Notes under the pieces: generated by a model | What the model was told of the DNA's origin: nothing | Seen by the model: the letters and a program-made list of their open reading frames with translations, nothing else | Database searches by the model: none | Part shown: positions 1 through 5,967 of the stretch, one piece after another | How positions within the stretch are numbered: position 1 is the stretch's first letter | Layout of the letters: the number at the start of each line of letters is the position of its first letter | NCBI GenBank assembly: GCA_003696125.1 | Contig: RFHZ01000526.1 | Location: 1-11,273 of the forward strand | DNA length: 11,273 nt | Source: Nitrospinota bacterium | GTDB taxonomy: Bacteria; Tectomicrobia; Entotheonellia; J063 | Direction of reading: 5' to 3' | Position numbers and translations under genes: made by a program

Positions 1-1011
1 GAGCTCCCTTACCTGTACCCGGAGGAGTTCAAAGAGCATAAGCTCACCCCCCCCAAGGGTATCCTCCTCTATGGTCCCCCGGGCTGTGGGAAGACCCTGA
101 TCGCCAAGGCGGTGGCGAACAGCCTGGCCGAGAAGATCGAGAAGAAGACCGGCCAGAAGGCCAAGAGCTATTTCCTCAACGTCAAGGGCCCTGAACTCCT
201 GAACAAGTATGTGGGAGAGACGGAGCACAAGATCCGCGAAGTGTTCAAGAAGGCGAAGGAGAAGGCGCGGGAAGATACGCCGGTCATCGTCTTCTTTGAC
301 GAGATGGACTCCATCTTCCGCATGCGCGGGTCTGGCGTCTCTTCGGACATGGAAATCACGGTCGTAGCCCAGTTCCTCTCCGAAATCGATGGCCTGGAAG
401 CGTTACGGAACGTGATCGTCATCGGTGCCACCAACCGGCAGGATCTGATCGATCCGGCCGTGTTGCGACCGGGACGGCTCGATCTGAAGATCAAGATCGA
501 TCGCCCCAACAAAGAGGCGGCCAAGGATATCTTCTCCAAGTACCTCACCCCTGATCTCCCCATCCACCCGGAGGAGCTGGCCAAGGCGGATAACGACCCG
601 AAGAAAGCGGTCGATCTGCTCATCGATCGGATCACCGAGTATATGTACAGCACGGATGATCGGAATAAGTTCCTGGAGGTCACCTATGCCCGTGGAGAAC
701 GGGAGGTCTTCTACTTCAAGGATTTCATGAGCGGAGCGATGATCGAGAACATCGTGGCCCGGGCCAAGAAGATGGCCATCAAGCGCTTTATCGCCACCGG
801 TGAGAAGGGGATAAAGTTCGAGGATCTGCAGGAGGCGGTGGCCGGGGAGTTCAAAGAAAACGAAGATCTCCCCAACACCACCAATCCTGATGACTGGGCG
901 CGTATCTCTGGTCGCAAAGGCGAAAAGATCGTCAACGTGCGCACCCTCATCGGTGGAGAGCCGGCCAAGGCACGGAGCATCGAAGACATTCCGGGTGGCC
1001 AATATCTGTGA
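1..1011 (+). CDS. mpa: Proteasome-associated AAA+ ATPase Mpa/ARC (5' partial)
   Basis: This is the hexameric ring ATPase that binds Pup-tagged proteins, unfolds them with ATP and feeds them into the 20S proteasome. The frame is open from base 1, so only the last 336 codons are present; the N-terminal coiled coil and OB domains, and the true start, lie outside. Seen (numbering from the first codon): Walker A GPPGCGKT at 25-32, a pore-loop-like YVG at 70-72, Walker B VIVFFDE at 95-101, sensor-1 ATN ending at Asn145, and RPGRLD at 156-161 with the arginine-finger arginines. The protein ends in GQYL, the tail which in Mycobacterium Mpa docks in the alpha-ring pockets and opens the gate, so a working proteasome partner is expected. 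It is followed by dop after 96 nt in the same direction. Other AAA+ proteins (FtsH, Cdc48) are ruled out by this tail and by the neighbours. Confidence 0.96.
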   Translation, partial: ELPYLYPEEFKEHKLTPPKGILLYGPPGCGKTLIAKAVANSLAEKIEKKTGQKAKSYFLNVKGPELLNKYVGETEHKIREVFKKAKEKAREDTPVIVFFDEMDSIFRMRGSGVSSDMEITVVAQFLSEIDGLEALRNVIVIGATNRQDLIDPAVLRPGRLDLKIKIDRPNKEAAKDIFSKYLTPDLPIHPEELAKADNDPKKAVDLLIDRITEYMYSTDDRNKFLEVTYARGEREVFYFKDFMSGAMIENIVARAKKMAIKRFIATGEKGIKFEDLQEAVAGEFKENEDLPNTTNPDDWARISGRKGEKIVNVRTLIGGEPAKARSIEDIPGGQYL

Positions 1012-1107
1012 TAAGGACGTCTCGCTCTCCCTATTGCCCGTACGGCCTGGAGAGGAGAGGACGCAGGGAAAGACGACGCACTGATGTAAAGGTGGATGGG
1101 AACGACC
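1012..1107 (+). other. mpa-dop intergenic spacer with imperfect hairpin
   Basis: This spacer holds no gene. CTCTCC (1025-1030) can pair with GGAGAG (1049-1054), with a further CGTC/GACG pairing outside it (1018-1021 with 1060-1063), around a self-complementary CCGTACGG at 1038-1045. No T-run follows, so it does not look like an intrinsic terminator; mpa and dop are probably co-transcribed. The purine stretch AAAGGTGG (1088-1095) is the likely dop ribosome binding site. Confidence 0.4.
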
Positions 1108-2592
1108 ATGGCGATTCAAAAGATTATGGGTAGCGAGACAGAATACGGGATCACGGTCCGTAACGATCCTGACTTTGATCCGATCTCCAAATCTCTCCTC
1201 CTGATCAACAGCTATCAGACCGATCCCCTGACTCGCTTCCTCTGGGATTATGACCAGGAGGACCCCCTGGTCGATGCACGCGGCTTTGAGCTTGATGAAG
1301 AGTTCGAGGTACCGGACCAGCAGGATAACATGAGCATCAACAAGATCCTGCCCAACGGGGCCCGTTACTACCTGGACCATGCCCATCCCGAGTTTTCCAC
1401 CCCGGAATGTTCCAATCCGCGTGACGTGGTCTGTTACGAGAAGGCAGGGGAGCGGATTCTCGATATCAGCCGTATCCGGGCCGAGCATGCCCTGCCGACA
1501 GAACAGCGCATCCTGATCTATAAGAATAACAGCGATCGCAAGGGGAACAGCTACGGCTGCCATGAGAACTACCTCATGGATCGCAGCACCCCTTTTAACC
1601 TGATCATCGAACACCTGATCCCCTTTCTGGTCACCCGCATCATCTTCTGCGGTTCGGGCAAGGTGGGCGTGGAGAACGAGACCGAGTTTGTCCCCTATCA
1701 GATCTCGCAACGGGCAGACTTCTTTGAGACCGAGATCGGTCTCGATACCATGGTCAAGCGTCCCATCATCAATACCCGCGATGAACCGCATGCCAACCGG
1801 GACAAGTACCGGCGTCTGCACGTCATCGTGGGGGACTCCAACATGTCCGAGTACACCATCTACCTGAAGATGGGGACGACCAGCATCGTCTTGAGCATGA
1901 TCGAGGACCAGTTCCTGGAGAAGAGCCTCGTCCTTCGCAACCCGGTCAAGGCGCTCAAAGCCATCTCACGGGATCTGACCTGCCGTCGGCCGGTCGAGCT
2001 GGACAACGGGCAGAAGATGACCCCCATAGACATCCAGCGTTTTTACCTGGAGCAGGCGCAGCGCTATTATGCCGACCGCCCCTGCGATCCGATCACCGCC
2101 GATATTCTGGGTAAATGGGCCTATGTCCTCGATGCCCTGGCCACCGATCCCTTCTCCCTCCGCCGGGAAGTGGACTGGGTCATCAAGTGGCACCTGATCA
2201 ACTCCTATATCGAGAAGCGGGGAGAGGCCTGGAACAGCTCCCGCGTGGCCATGATGGATCTCCAGTACCATGACATCCGGCCGGACAAAGGGTTATACTA
2301 TATCCTGCAGCGTTCCGGGGAGGTGGAGCGGATCGTGACCGATGAGGAGATCCGGGTGGCCCTGGAACATCCCCCCACCGATACACGGGCCTATTTCCGG
2401 GGGATGTGTTTACGCAAGTTCCGACAACATATCTTCGGTGTCAACTGGGATTCCCTCTCCTTCAACGTGGACGAGGGCCCGATCAAACGGGTGCTGATGG
2501 AGGAACCGGCCAAGGGGTCTAAGGCCCATGTGGAGGAGTTATTAGCCCGCTCTAATACGGTAGAAGAACTCCTGGTTAACCTGTCTCTTTAG
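1108..2592 (+). CDS. dop: Dop, deamidase of Pup / depupylase
   Basis: Dop belongs to the carboxylate-amine ligase-like (glutamine synthetase fold) family. It hydrolyses the isopeptide bond between Pup and lysine, and in species whose Pup ends in Gln it also deamidates that Gln. Seen: the N-terminal nucleotide/metal motif GSETEYG with Glu10; an insertion right after it (about residues 16-70, with WDYDQEDPLVDARGFEL) matching the Dop loop that PafA lacks; YLDHAHPE with Asp90, equivalent to the nucleophile-like Asp of Dop; then NSYGCHENYL, INTRDEPHA, the GDSN motif and DLQYHDIR. The C-terminal KAHVEELL is also typical of Dop. Length 494 residues, close to the usual 500. Start: ATG 1096 is in frame, but AAAGGTGG directly abuts it, whereas ATG 1108 has a usable spacing and gives the short N-terminus usual for the family; I chose 1108. 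It lies between mpa and pup, the classic place. Confidence 0.95.
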   Translation: MAIQKIMGSETEYGITVRNDPDFDPISKSLLLINSYQTDPLTRFLWDYDQEDPLVDARGFELDEEFEVPDQQDNMSINKILPNGARYYLDHAHPEFSTPECSNPRDVVCYEKAGERILDISRIRAEHALPTEQRILIYKNNSDRKGNSYGCHENYLMDRSTPFNLIIEHLIPFLVTRIIFCGSGKVGVENETEFVPYQISQRADFFETEIGLDTMVKRPIINTRDEPHANRDKYRRLHVIVGDSNMSEYTIYLKMGTTSIVLSMIEDQFLEKSLVLRNPVKALKAISRDLTCRRPVELDNGQKMTPIDIQRFYLEQAQRYYADRPCDPITADILGKWAYVLDALATDPFSLRREVDWVIKWHLINSYIEKRGEAWNSSRVAMMDLQYHDIRPDKGLYYILQRSGEVERIVTDEEIRVALEHPPTDTRAYFRGMCLRKFRQHIFGVNWDSLSFNVDEGPIKRVLMEEPAKGSKAHVEELLARSNTVEELLVNLSL

Positions 2593-2707
2593 TAAGGGAG
2601 GAGATGAGCACGAGCAAACAAGTGTCACAACCAACAAATCATTCGCATTTCCTATAGGCCGAGAGACGGCTCTGGCCTGGGCTCGGCGATGATGAAGGAG
2701 AGAAGGT
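2593..2707 (+). other. dop-pup spacer: mini-ORF and possible alternative stem-loops
   Basis: This 115-nt gap is long compared with the 3-5 nt gaps that follow. It contains a 17-codon ORF at 2604-2657 (MSTSKQVSQPTNHSHFL) placed just after AAGGGAGGAG. It also contains two mutually exclusive pairings: AGGCC (2656-2660) with GGCCT (2674-2678), extended by AGA/TCT, and GCCGAG (2658-2663) with CTCGGC (2682-2687). AAGGAG at 2695-2700 is the pup ribosome binding site, 7 nt before the ATG. The ORF could be a leader peptide or chance; the structure could tune Pup output relative to the other proteins. No convincing promoter was found. Confidence 0.35.
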
Positions 2708-3004
2708 ATGGTGTGGCAGGCATTCTTCAACAAGCAGCATCGATCAACGCACTCCTATACCGGTGTGACCCCGGATGAGTGGGCACAGCTTGTCCAGGTG
2801 GTGCAGGCGGCAGGGGAACAGCAGCGGATCAAGAAGGGGGAGACACCGAAACGGGAGGAGGAGAGAAGCGCCGCCAGCTCGGTGAAAGAGAGGGGGGAGA
2901 GCCTGAAAGAGGATGTCGATAAGCTGCTCGATGAAATCGATGAGGTCCTGGAAGAGAATGCCGAGGAATTTGTCAAAAACTATGTACAACGAGGAGGAGA
3001 GTAA
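2708..3004 (+). CDS. pup: Pup, prokaryotic ubiquitin-like protein, extended form ending in GGE
   Basis: Pup is a small, mostly disordered protein that PafA attaches through its C-terminal Glu to lysines of target proteins, marking them for the Mpa-proteasome. The C-terminal half (about residues 60-98) is canonical: LKEDVDKLLDEIDEVLEEN, the helix that pairs with the Mpa coiled coil, then AEEFVKNYVQRGGE. It ends in Gly-Gly-Glu98, not Gly-Gly-Gln, so it is encoded in the ligation-ready form. At 98 residues it is about half again as long as the usual 60-70. The extra N-terminus (about 1-40) has Trp, Phe and a VTPDEWAQLVQVVQ stretch that may form a helix; residues 42-65 are charged and likely disordered. 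The ATG at 2708 has a strong AAGGAG 7 nt upstream. GTG codons at 2798 and 2801 would give a normal-length Pup but have no good ribosome binding site. The last codons double as the prcB ribosome binding site. Confidence 0.93.
   Translation: MVWQAFFNKQHRSTHSYTGVTPDEWAQLVQVVQAAGEQQRIKKGETPKREEERSAASSVKERGESLKEDVDKLLDEIDEVLEENAEEFVKNYVQRGGE
2992..2999 (+). promoter_or_regulatory. prcB ribosome binding site inside the last pup codons
   Basis: AGGAGGAG spans the codons for Arg95-Gly96-Gly97-Glu98 of Pup. It lies 7 nt before the TTG at 3007 and 10 nt before the ATG at 3010. Ribosomes finishing pup should cover it, which suggests translational coupling of pup and prcB. A Gln codon at the end of Pup would change only the base after the purine core. 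Confidence 0.65.
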
Positions 3005-3009
3005 CCTTG

Positions 3010-3801
3010 ATGCTCAACCTGCGCTACCAGGGTTCCAGCTTTTTTGAATTACTCCAGACCGACTTTGCCCATCTGCTACCCCGGTACCAGGTCGAGCATG
3101 CTGCTTTACTCCAGAGGGAATTTCCTCTACCGCATGGCACGACCATTCTCGCCCTCAAGTATGCCGAGGGGGTCCTGCTCGCCGGTGATCGTCAGGCCAC
3201 AGAGGGGTTTCAGATCTCGGATCGTCGTATCGAGAAGGTGTACAAGGCGGATGAGTTCTCGGCCATTGCCATTGCCGGAGTCGCCGGTCCGGCCATCGAT
3301 ATGGTCAAGCTCTTTCAAACCGAACTGGAGCACTACGAGAAGATCGAAGGGGAACCGCTTGCGCTGGAAGGAAAGGCAAACAAGCTCGCCCAGATGATCA
3401 AGCAGAACTTCCCGGCCGCGCTGCATGGACTGGTGGTCATTCCGATCTTTGCCGGCTTTGATCGTAAAAAGGGGATAGGAAGGATTTATAAATACGATGT
3501 CACCGGGGGAAAGTACGAAGAGCGCAACTACTACGCTACCGGATCAGGAGGGAAAGATGCGCGGAGCACCCTGAAGAAGTTCTACCGGGAGAATCTTTCC
3601 CGTCAGGAGGCCATCCGCCTGGCGCTCGAAGCCCTACTCGATGCCGCGGAGGAGGATGTGGCTACCGGAGGTCCTGACCTCATCCGCGGCATCTATCCGA
3701 CCATCCAGACGGTCACCGCCCAGGGAATCAAGGAGGTATCGGTAGAGGAGATCAAGCCGATCTGTGAAGCGCTAATCCAGGAGAGAAAGGAAAAGGAATA
3801 G
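3010..3801 (+). CDS. prcB: Proteasome subunit beta PrcB (20S core, catalytic)
   Basis: This is the threonine protease of the 20S core; its heptameric rings form the inner chamber where unfolded proteins are cut. Seen (numbering from ATG 3010): a propeptide of 43 residues ending in LPHG, then Thr44, which becomes Thr1 after self-cleavage. The catalytic partners sit at the expected spacing: Asp60 in AGDR (Asp17 of the mature chain) and Lys76 in IEKVY (Lys33). SGGKDARSTLK and DAAEEDVATGGPDLIRGIYPT match the conserved beta-subunit blocks. Mature length is about 220 residues, normal for the family. An in-frame TTG at 3007 has slightly better spacing to the AGGAGGAG and would add one Met; the choice does not affect the mature enzyme. 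It starts 5 nt after pup and ends 4 nt before prcA. Confidence 0.97.
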   Translation: MLNLRYQGSSFFELLQTDFAHLLPRYQVEHAALLQREFPLPHGTTILALKYAEGVLLAGDRQATEGFQISDRRIEKVYKADEFSAIAIAGVAGPAIDMVKLFQTELEHYEKIEGEPLALEGKANKLAQMIKQNFPAALHGLVVIPIFAGFDRKKGIGRIYKYDVTGGKYEERNYYATGSGGKDARSTLKKFYRENLSRQEAIRLALEALLDAAEEDVATGGPDLIRGIYPTIQTVTAQGIKEVSVEEIKPICEALIQERKEKE

Positions 3802-3805
3802 AGCG

Positions 3806-4504
3806 ATGGCTATGCCCTTTTACGTTGCACCAGATCAGATGGTGCAAGACAAGGCGGAGTACGCCAAAAAAGGTATTGCAAAAGGGAAATCGATCGTGGT
3901 GCTGGAATATAAGGATGGGATCATCCTCACCGCGGAAAACCCGAGCGCATCCCTGAACAAGATCGCCGAGATCTATGACCGGATCGCCTTTGCCGGGGTC
4001 GGCAAGTACAGCGAGTTCGAGAACCTGCGCAAGGCAGGGGTCCGCTATGCCGACATCAAAGGCTATGCGTACAGCCGGGAGGATGTGACCACCAAATCCT
4101 TGGCCAACGCCTATTCTGAAGTCATCGGTAATATCTTTACGCGCGAGATCAAACCGCTCGAGGTCGAAATCCTGGTGACCGAGGTGGGGGAGGATCCCCA
4201 GCAGAACCAGATCTATCATATCTCCTTTGACGGGAGCATCAGCGATCACCACCGCTACGCGGTCATCGGTGGACAGGCGGAGAAGATCAGCTCCTACCTG
4301 GAACGGCACTACCAGGAGAACCTGGAACTCCCTGCCGCCCTCGCTCTCTGCAAAGCAGCTCTGGAAACGGTCCAGTCAGGAAACTCCCTGCCGGAAGAGA
4401 ACCTGGAGGTGGCCATCCTCGACCGCAACCGGGAGGGGAGAAAGTTCCGCCGGATTCCGACTTCAGAGATCGGTGAGCTGCTGCGCCAGGCCAGGAAGGG
4501 CTGA
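3806..4504 (+). CDS. prcA: Proteasome subunit alpha PrcA (20S core, gate)
   Basis: This is the non-catalytic subunit that forms the outer rings of the 20S core, gates the entry pore and binds the C-terminal tails of Mpa. Seen: the N-terminal gate peptide MAMPFYVAPDQ, matching the bacterial alpha-subunit start, followed by the alpha-type helix (KAEYAKKGIAKGKS), AENPSASLNKI, YDRIAFAGVGK and the GYAYSREDVT block. It has no processed N-terminal Thr, as expected for an alpha subunit. Length 232 residues. The start ATG 3806 has AAGGA 8 nt upstream; ATG 3812 is less well placed. Only 4 nt separate it from prcB and 3 nt from pafA, so the three are surely one transcript. Confidence 0.97.
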   Translation: MAMPFYVAPDQMVQDKAEYAKKGIAKGKSIVVLEYKDGIILTAENPSASLNKIAEIYDRIAFAGVGKYSEFENLRKAGVRYADIKGYAYSREDVTTKSLANAYSEVIGNIFTREIKPLEVEILVTEVGEDPQQNQIYHISFDGSISDHHRYAVIGGQAEKISSYLERHYQENLELPAALALCKAALETVQSGNSLPEENLEVAILDRNREGRKFRRIPTSEIGELLRQARKG

Positions 4505-4507
4505 ACG

Positions 4508-5899
4508 GTGAAGAGAAGAATCTATGGGCTGGAGAGCGAATACGGGATCATCTTTACCTCAGAAGGCCGCCGTACCCTCCCGGCAGAGAAGGCGGTCCGC
4601 TACCTGTTTGAAAAACTGATCACCACAGAGGGATTCCTCAACGTCTTCCTGGAAAACGGAGCCCGCTTCTATCTGGATACCGGGTGCCACCCGGAGTACG
4701 CCACCCCTGAGTGTGCCAGTCCGCTCGATGTGGTCATTTACGACAAGGCCGGGGAGAAGATCCTGGAGGACCTCCTCTACTACGCGGAACAGCGTCTCCG
4801 CGAAGAAGGGCTCTCCGGGAATCTGGCCATCTTCAAGAACAACACCGACTTTGTCGGCAATTCGTACGGCTGCCATGAGAACTACCTGGTGGAACGCACC
4901 ACCGATTTCTACGACCTGGCCGAACAACTGATCCCCTTCCTGGTGACCCGCCAGATCTATGCCGGCTCTGGCAAGTACTTCAAGACACGACGGGGCATCG
5001 ACTTCTACATCTCGCAGCGTGCCCAGCACATCCGCCAGGAGATCTCTGGAACCACGACCAATGAGCGGAGCATCATCAATACCCGTGATGAACCGCATGC
5101 GGATAAGGAGCGGTATCGTCGCCTCCACATCATCGTGGGGGATTCGAACATGTCCGAGTACACCACCTATCTCAAGATCGGAACCACGGCCCTGGTGCTG
5201 GAGATGGTGGAAGATGGGTTCATCCGCAAGGACTTTTCTCTCCGTAACCCGGTACGGGCTCTGAAGGATATCTCCCGGGATCTGACCTGCAAAAAGAAGC
5301 TCCAGCTCGAAGACGGGGGGAAGGCGAGTGCCCTGGAAATCCAGCGGGAGTACTACGAGCTGGCTCTCAAGTACTACTCCACCAAGCCGAAAGACCCGGA
5401 GGTGGAGGATATCCTGGAGAAGTGGGGTTACGTCCTGCACTGGCTGGATCAGGACCCGATGCACCTGCACCGGGAGATCGATTGGGTGATCAAGAAGTCG
5501 CTGATCGATAACTATTTGACCAGCAAGGCCGGCCACTTCCCTTCTGATGACAAGATCCTGATGATGGATCTCCAATATCACGATATCCGCTCCACCAGGG
5601 GACTCTACTATCTCATGGTGCGGAACAACCAGGTGGAACGCGTGCTCACTAATGCCCAGATCCAGCTCGCCACCGTCCAGCCTCCCCAGAATACCCGGGC
5701 CAAACTGCGGGGAGAGTTGATCAAGCTGGCCAAGCAGAAACGGATCCCCTACGACCTGGACTGGAACTATATCCGGCTTGGCTACCTGCTCAACCTTTGG
5801 GTCCGTTGCAACGATCCCTTCCAGGAAGAGGATGAAAAGGTGACCCTCCTCAAACGGCGTCTGGAAAAGACCAACTTCAAGTACGGGTACCTGCTTTAA
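4508..5899 (+). CDS. pafA: PafA, Pup-protein ligase
   Basis: PafA uses ATP to phosphorylate the C-terminal Glu of Pup and then joins it by an isopeptide bond to lysine side chains of substrates. It has the same fold as Dop but no Dop loop: the N-terminal GLESEYG (Glu9) runs directly into IIFTSEGRRTLPAE. Seen further: NGARFYLDTGCHPEYATPEC with Asp57, the catalytic base position in Mycobacterium PafA; NSYGCHENYL; INTRDEPHA; GDSNMSEYTTYLK; DLQYHDIRSTRGLYY; and a C-terminal domain ending in YGYLL. Length 463 residues, normal. The start is GTG at 4508 with AGGAAGGG 7 nt upstream, 3 nt after the prcA stop. Its central part is very like the Dop of this operon in protein and partly in DNA. All active-site residues that I can place are present. 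Confidence 0.97.
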   Translation: MKRRIYGLESEYGIIFTSEGRRTLPAEKAVRYLFEKLITTEGFLNVFLENGARFYLDTGCHPEYATPECASPLDVVIYDKAGEKILEDLLYYAEQRLREEGLSGNLAIFKNNTDFVGNSYGCHENYLVERTTDFYDLAEQLIPFLVTRQIYAGSGKYFKTRRGIDFYISQRAQHIRQEISGTTTNERSIINTRDEPHADKERYRRLHIIVGDSNMSEYTTYLKIGTTALVLEMVEDGFIRKDFSLRNPVRALKDISRDLTCKKKLQLEDGGKASALEIQREYYELALKYYSTKPKDPEVEDILEKWGYVLHWLDQDPMHLHREIDWVIKKSLIDNYLTSKAGHFPSDDKILMMDLQYHDIRSTRGLYYLMVRNNQVERVLTNAQIQLATVQPPQNTRAKLRGELIKLAKQKRIPYDLDWNYIRLGYLLNLWVRCNDPFQEEDEKVTLLKRRLEKTNFKYGYLL

Positions 5900-5967
5900 C
5901 CGGTAGTGACGGTGCTGCCACTTTTCATCCTTCTCCCCTGCCAGGGAGTGGTCAACAGGAGGGGAGG
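5900..5967 (+). promoter_or_regulatory. Leader before the radical SAM gene with possible ribosome-site-hiding stem
   Basis: The 68-nt gap ends in a strong ribosome binding site, AGGAGGGG (5957-5964). TTCTCCCCT at 5931-5939 is complementary over 9 positions (one G-U) to 5960-5968, which covers the ribosome site and the A of the ATG. An exclusive alternative is CTCCC (5933-5937) with GGGAG (5944-5948), which would free the site. A weak GGTAG/CTGCC stem (5902-5906 with 5915-5919) followed by ACTTTTC might act as a partial terminator after pafA. These are read by eye only; pyrimidine-purine complementarity of this length can arise by chance. Confidence 0.3.

Noticed and set aside
403-1821. Long open frame on the minus strand (472 codons) across mpa and dop
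   Set aside because: It is antisense to two clear genes with conserved motifs, shows no recognisable domain itself, and spans their intergenic gap. It results from GC-rich codon use on the other strand.
2622-2658. A promoter in the dop-pup gap (GTGTCA and TATAGG)
   Set aside because: Each box matches its consensus at only four of six positions and the spacing is about 25 nt, far from 17.
2798-2803. GTG codons as the start of a normal-length Pup (67-68 residues)
   Set aside because: No ribosome site lies at proper distance, whereas ATG 2708 has AAGGAG 7 nt upstream. Kept as the main alternative, but not preferred.
2708-3004. UBact, the distinct Pup-like modifier of some Gram-negative phyla
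   Set aside because: The C-terminal half carries the canonical Pup sequence (DKLLDEIDEVLEENAEEFV then YVQRGGE), so Pup is the better name.
4559-5581. 340-codon minus-strand open frame inside pafA
   Set aside because: It is fully antisense to pafA and has a repetitive hydrophobic/acidic composition typical of mirrored GC-rich codons, with no motif.
5902-5927. Intrinsic terminator after pafA
   Set aside because: The stem is only 5 bp with one G-U pair and is followed by just four T; at best a weak attenuator, mentioned in the leader entry.
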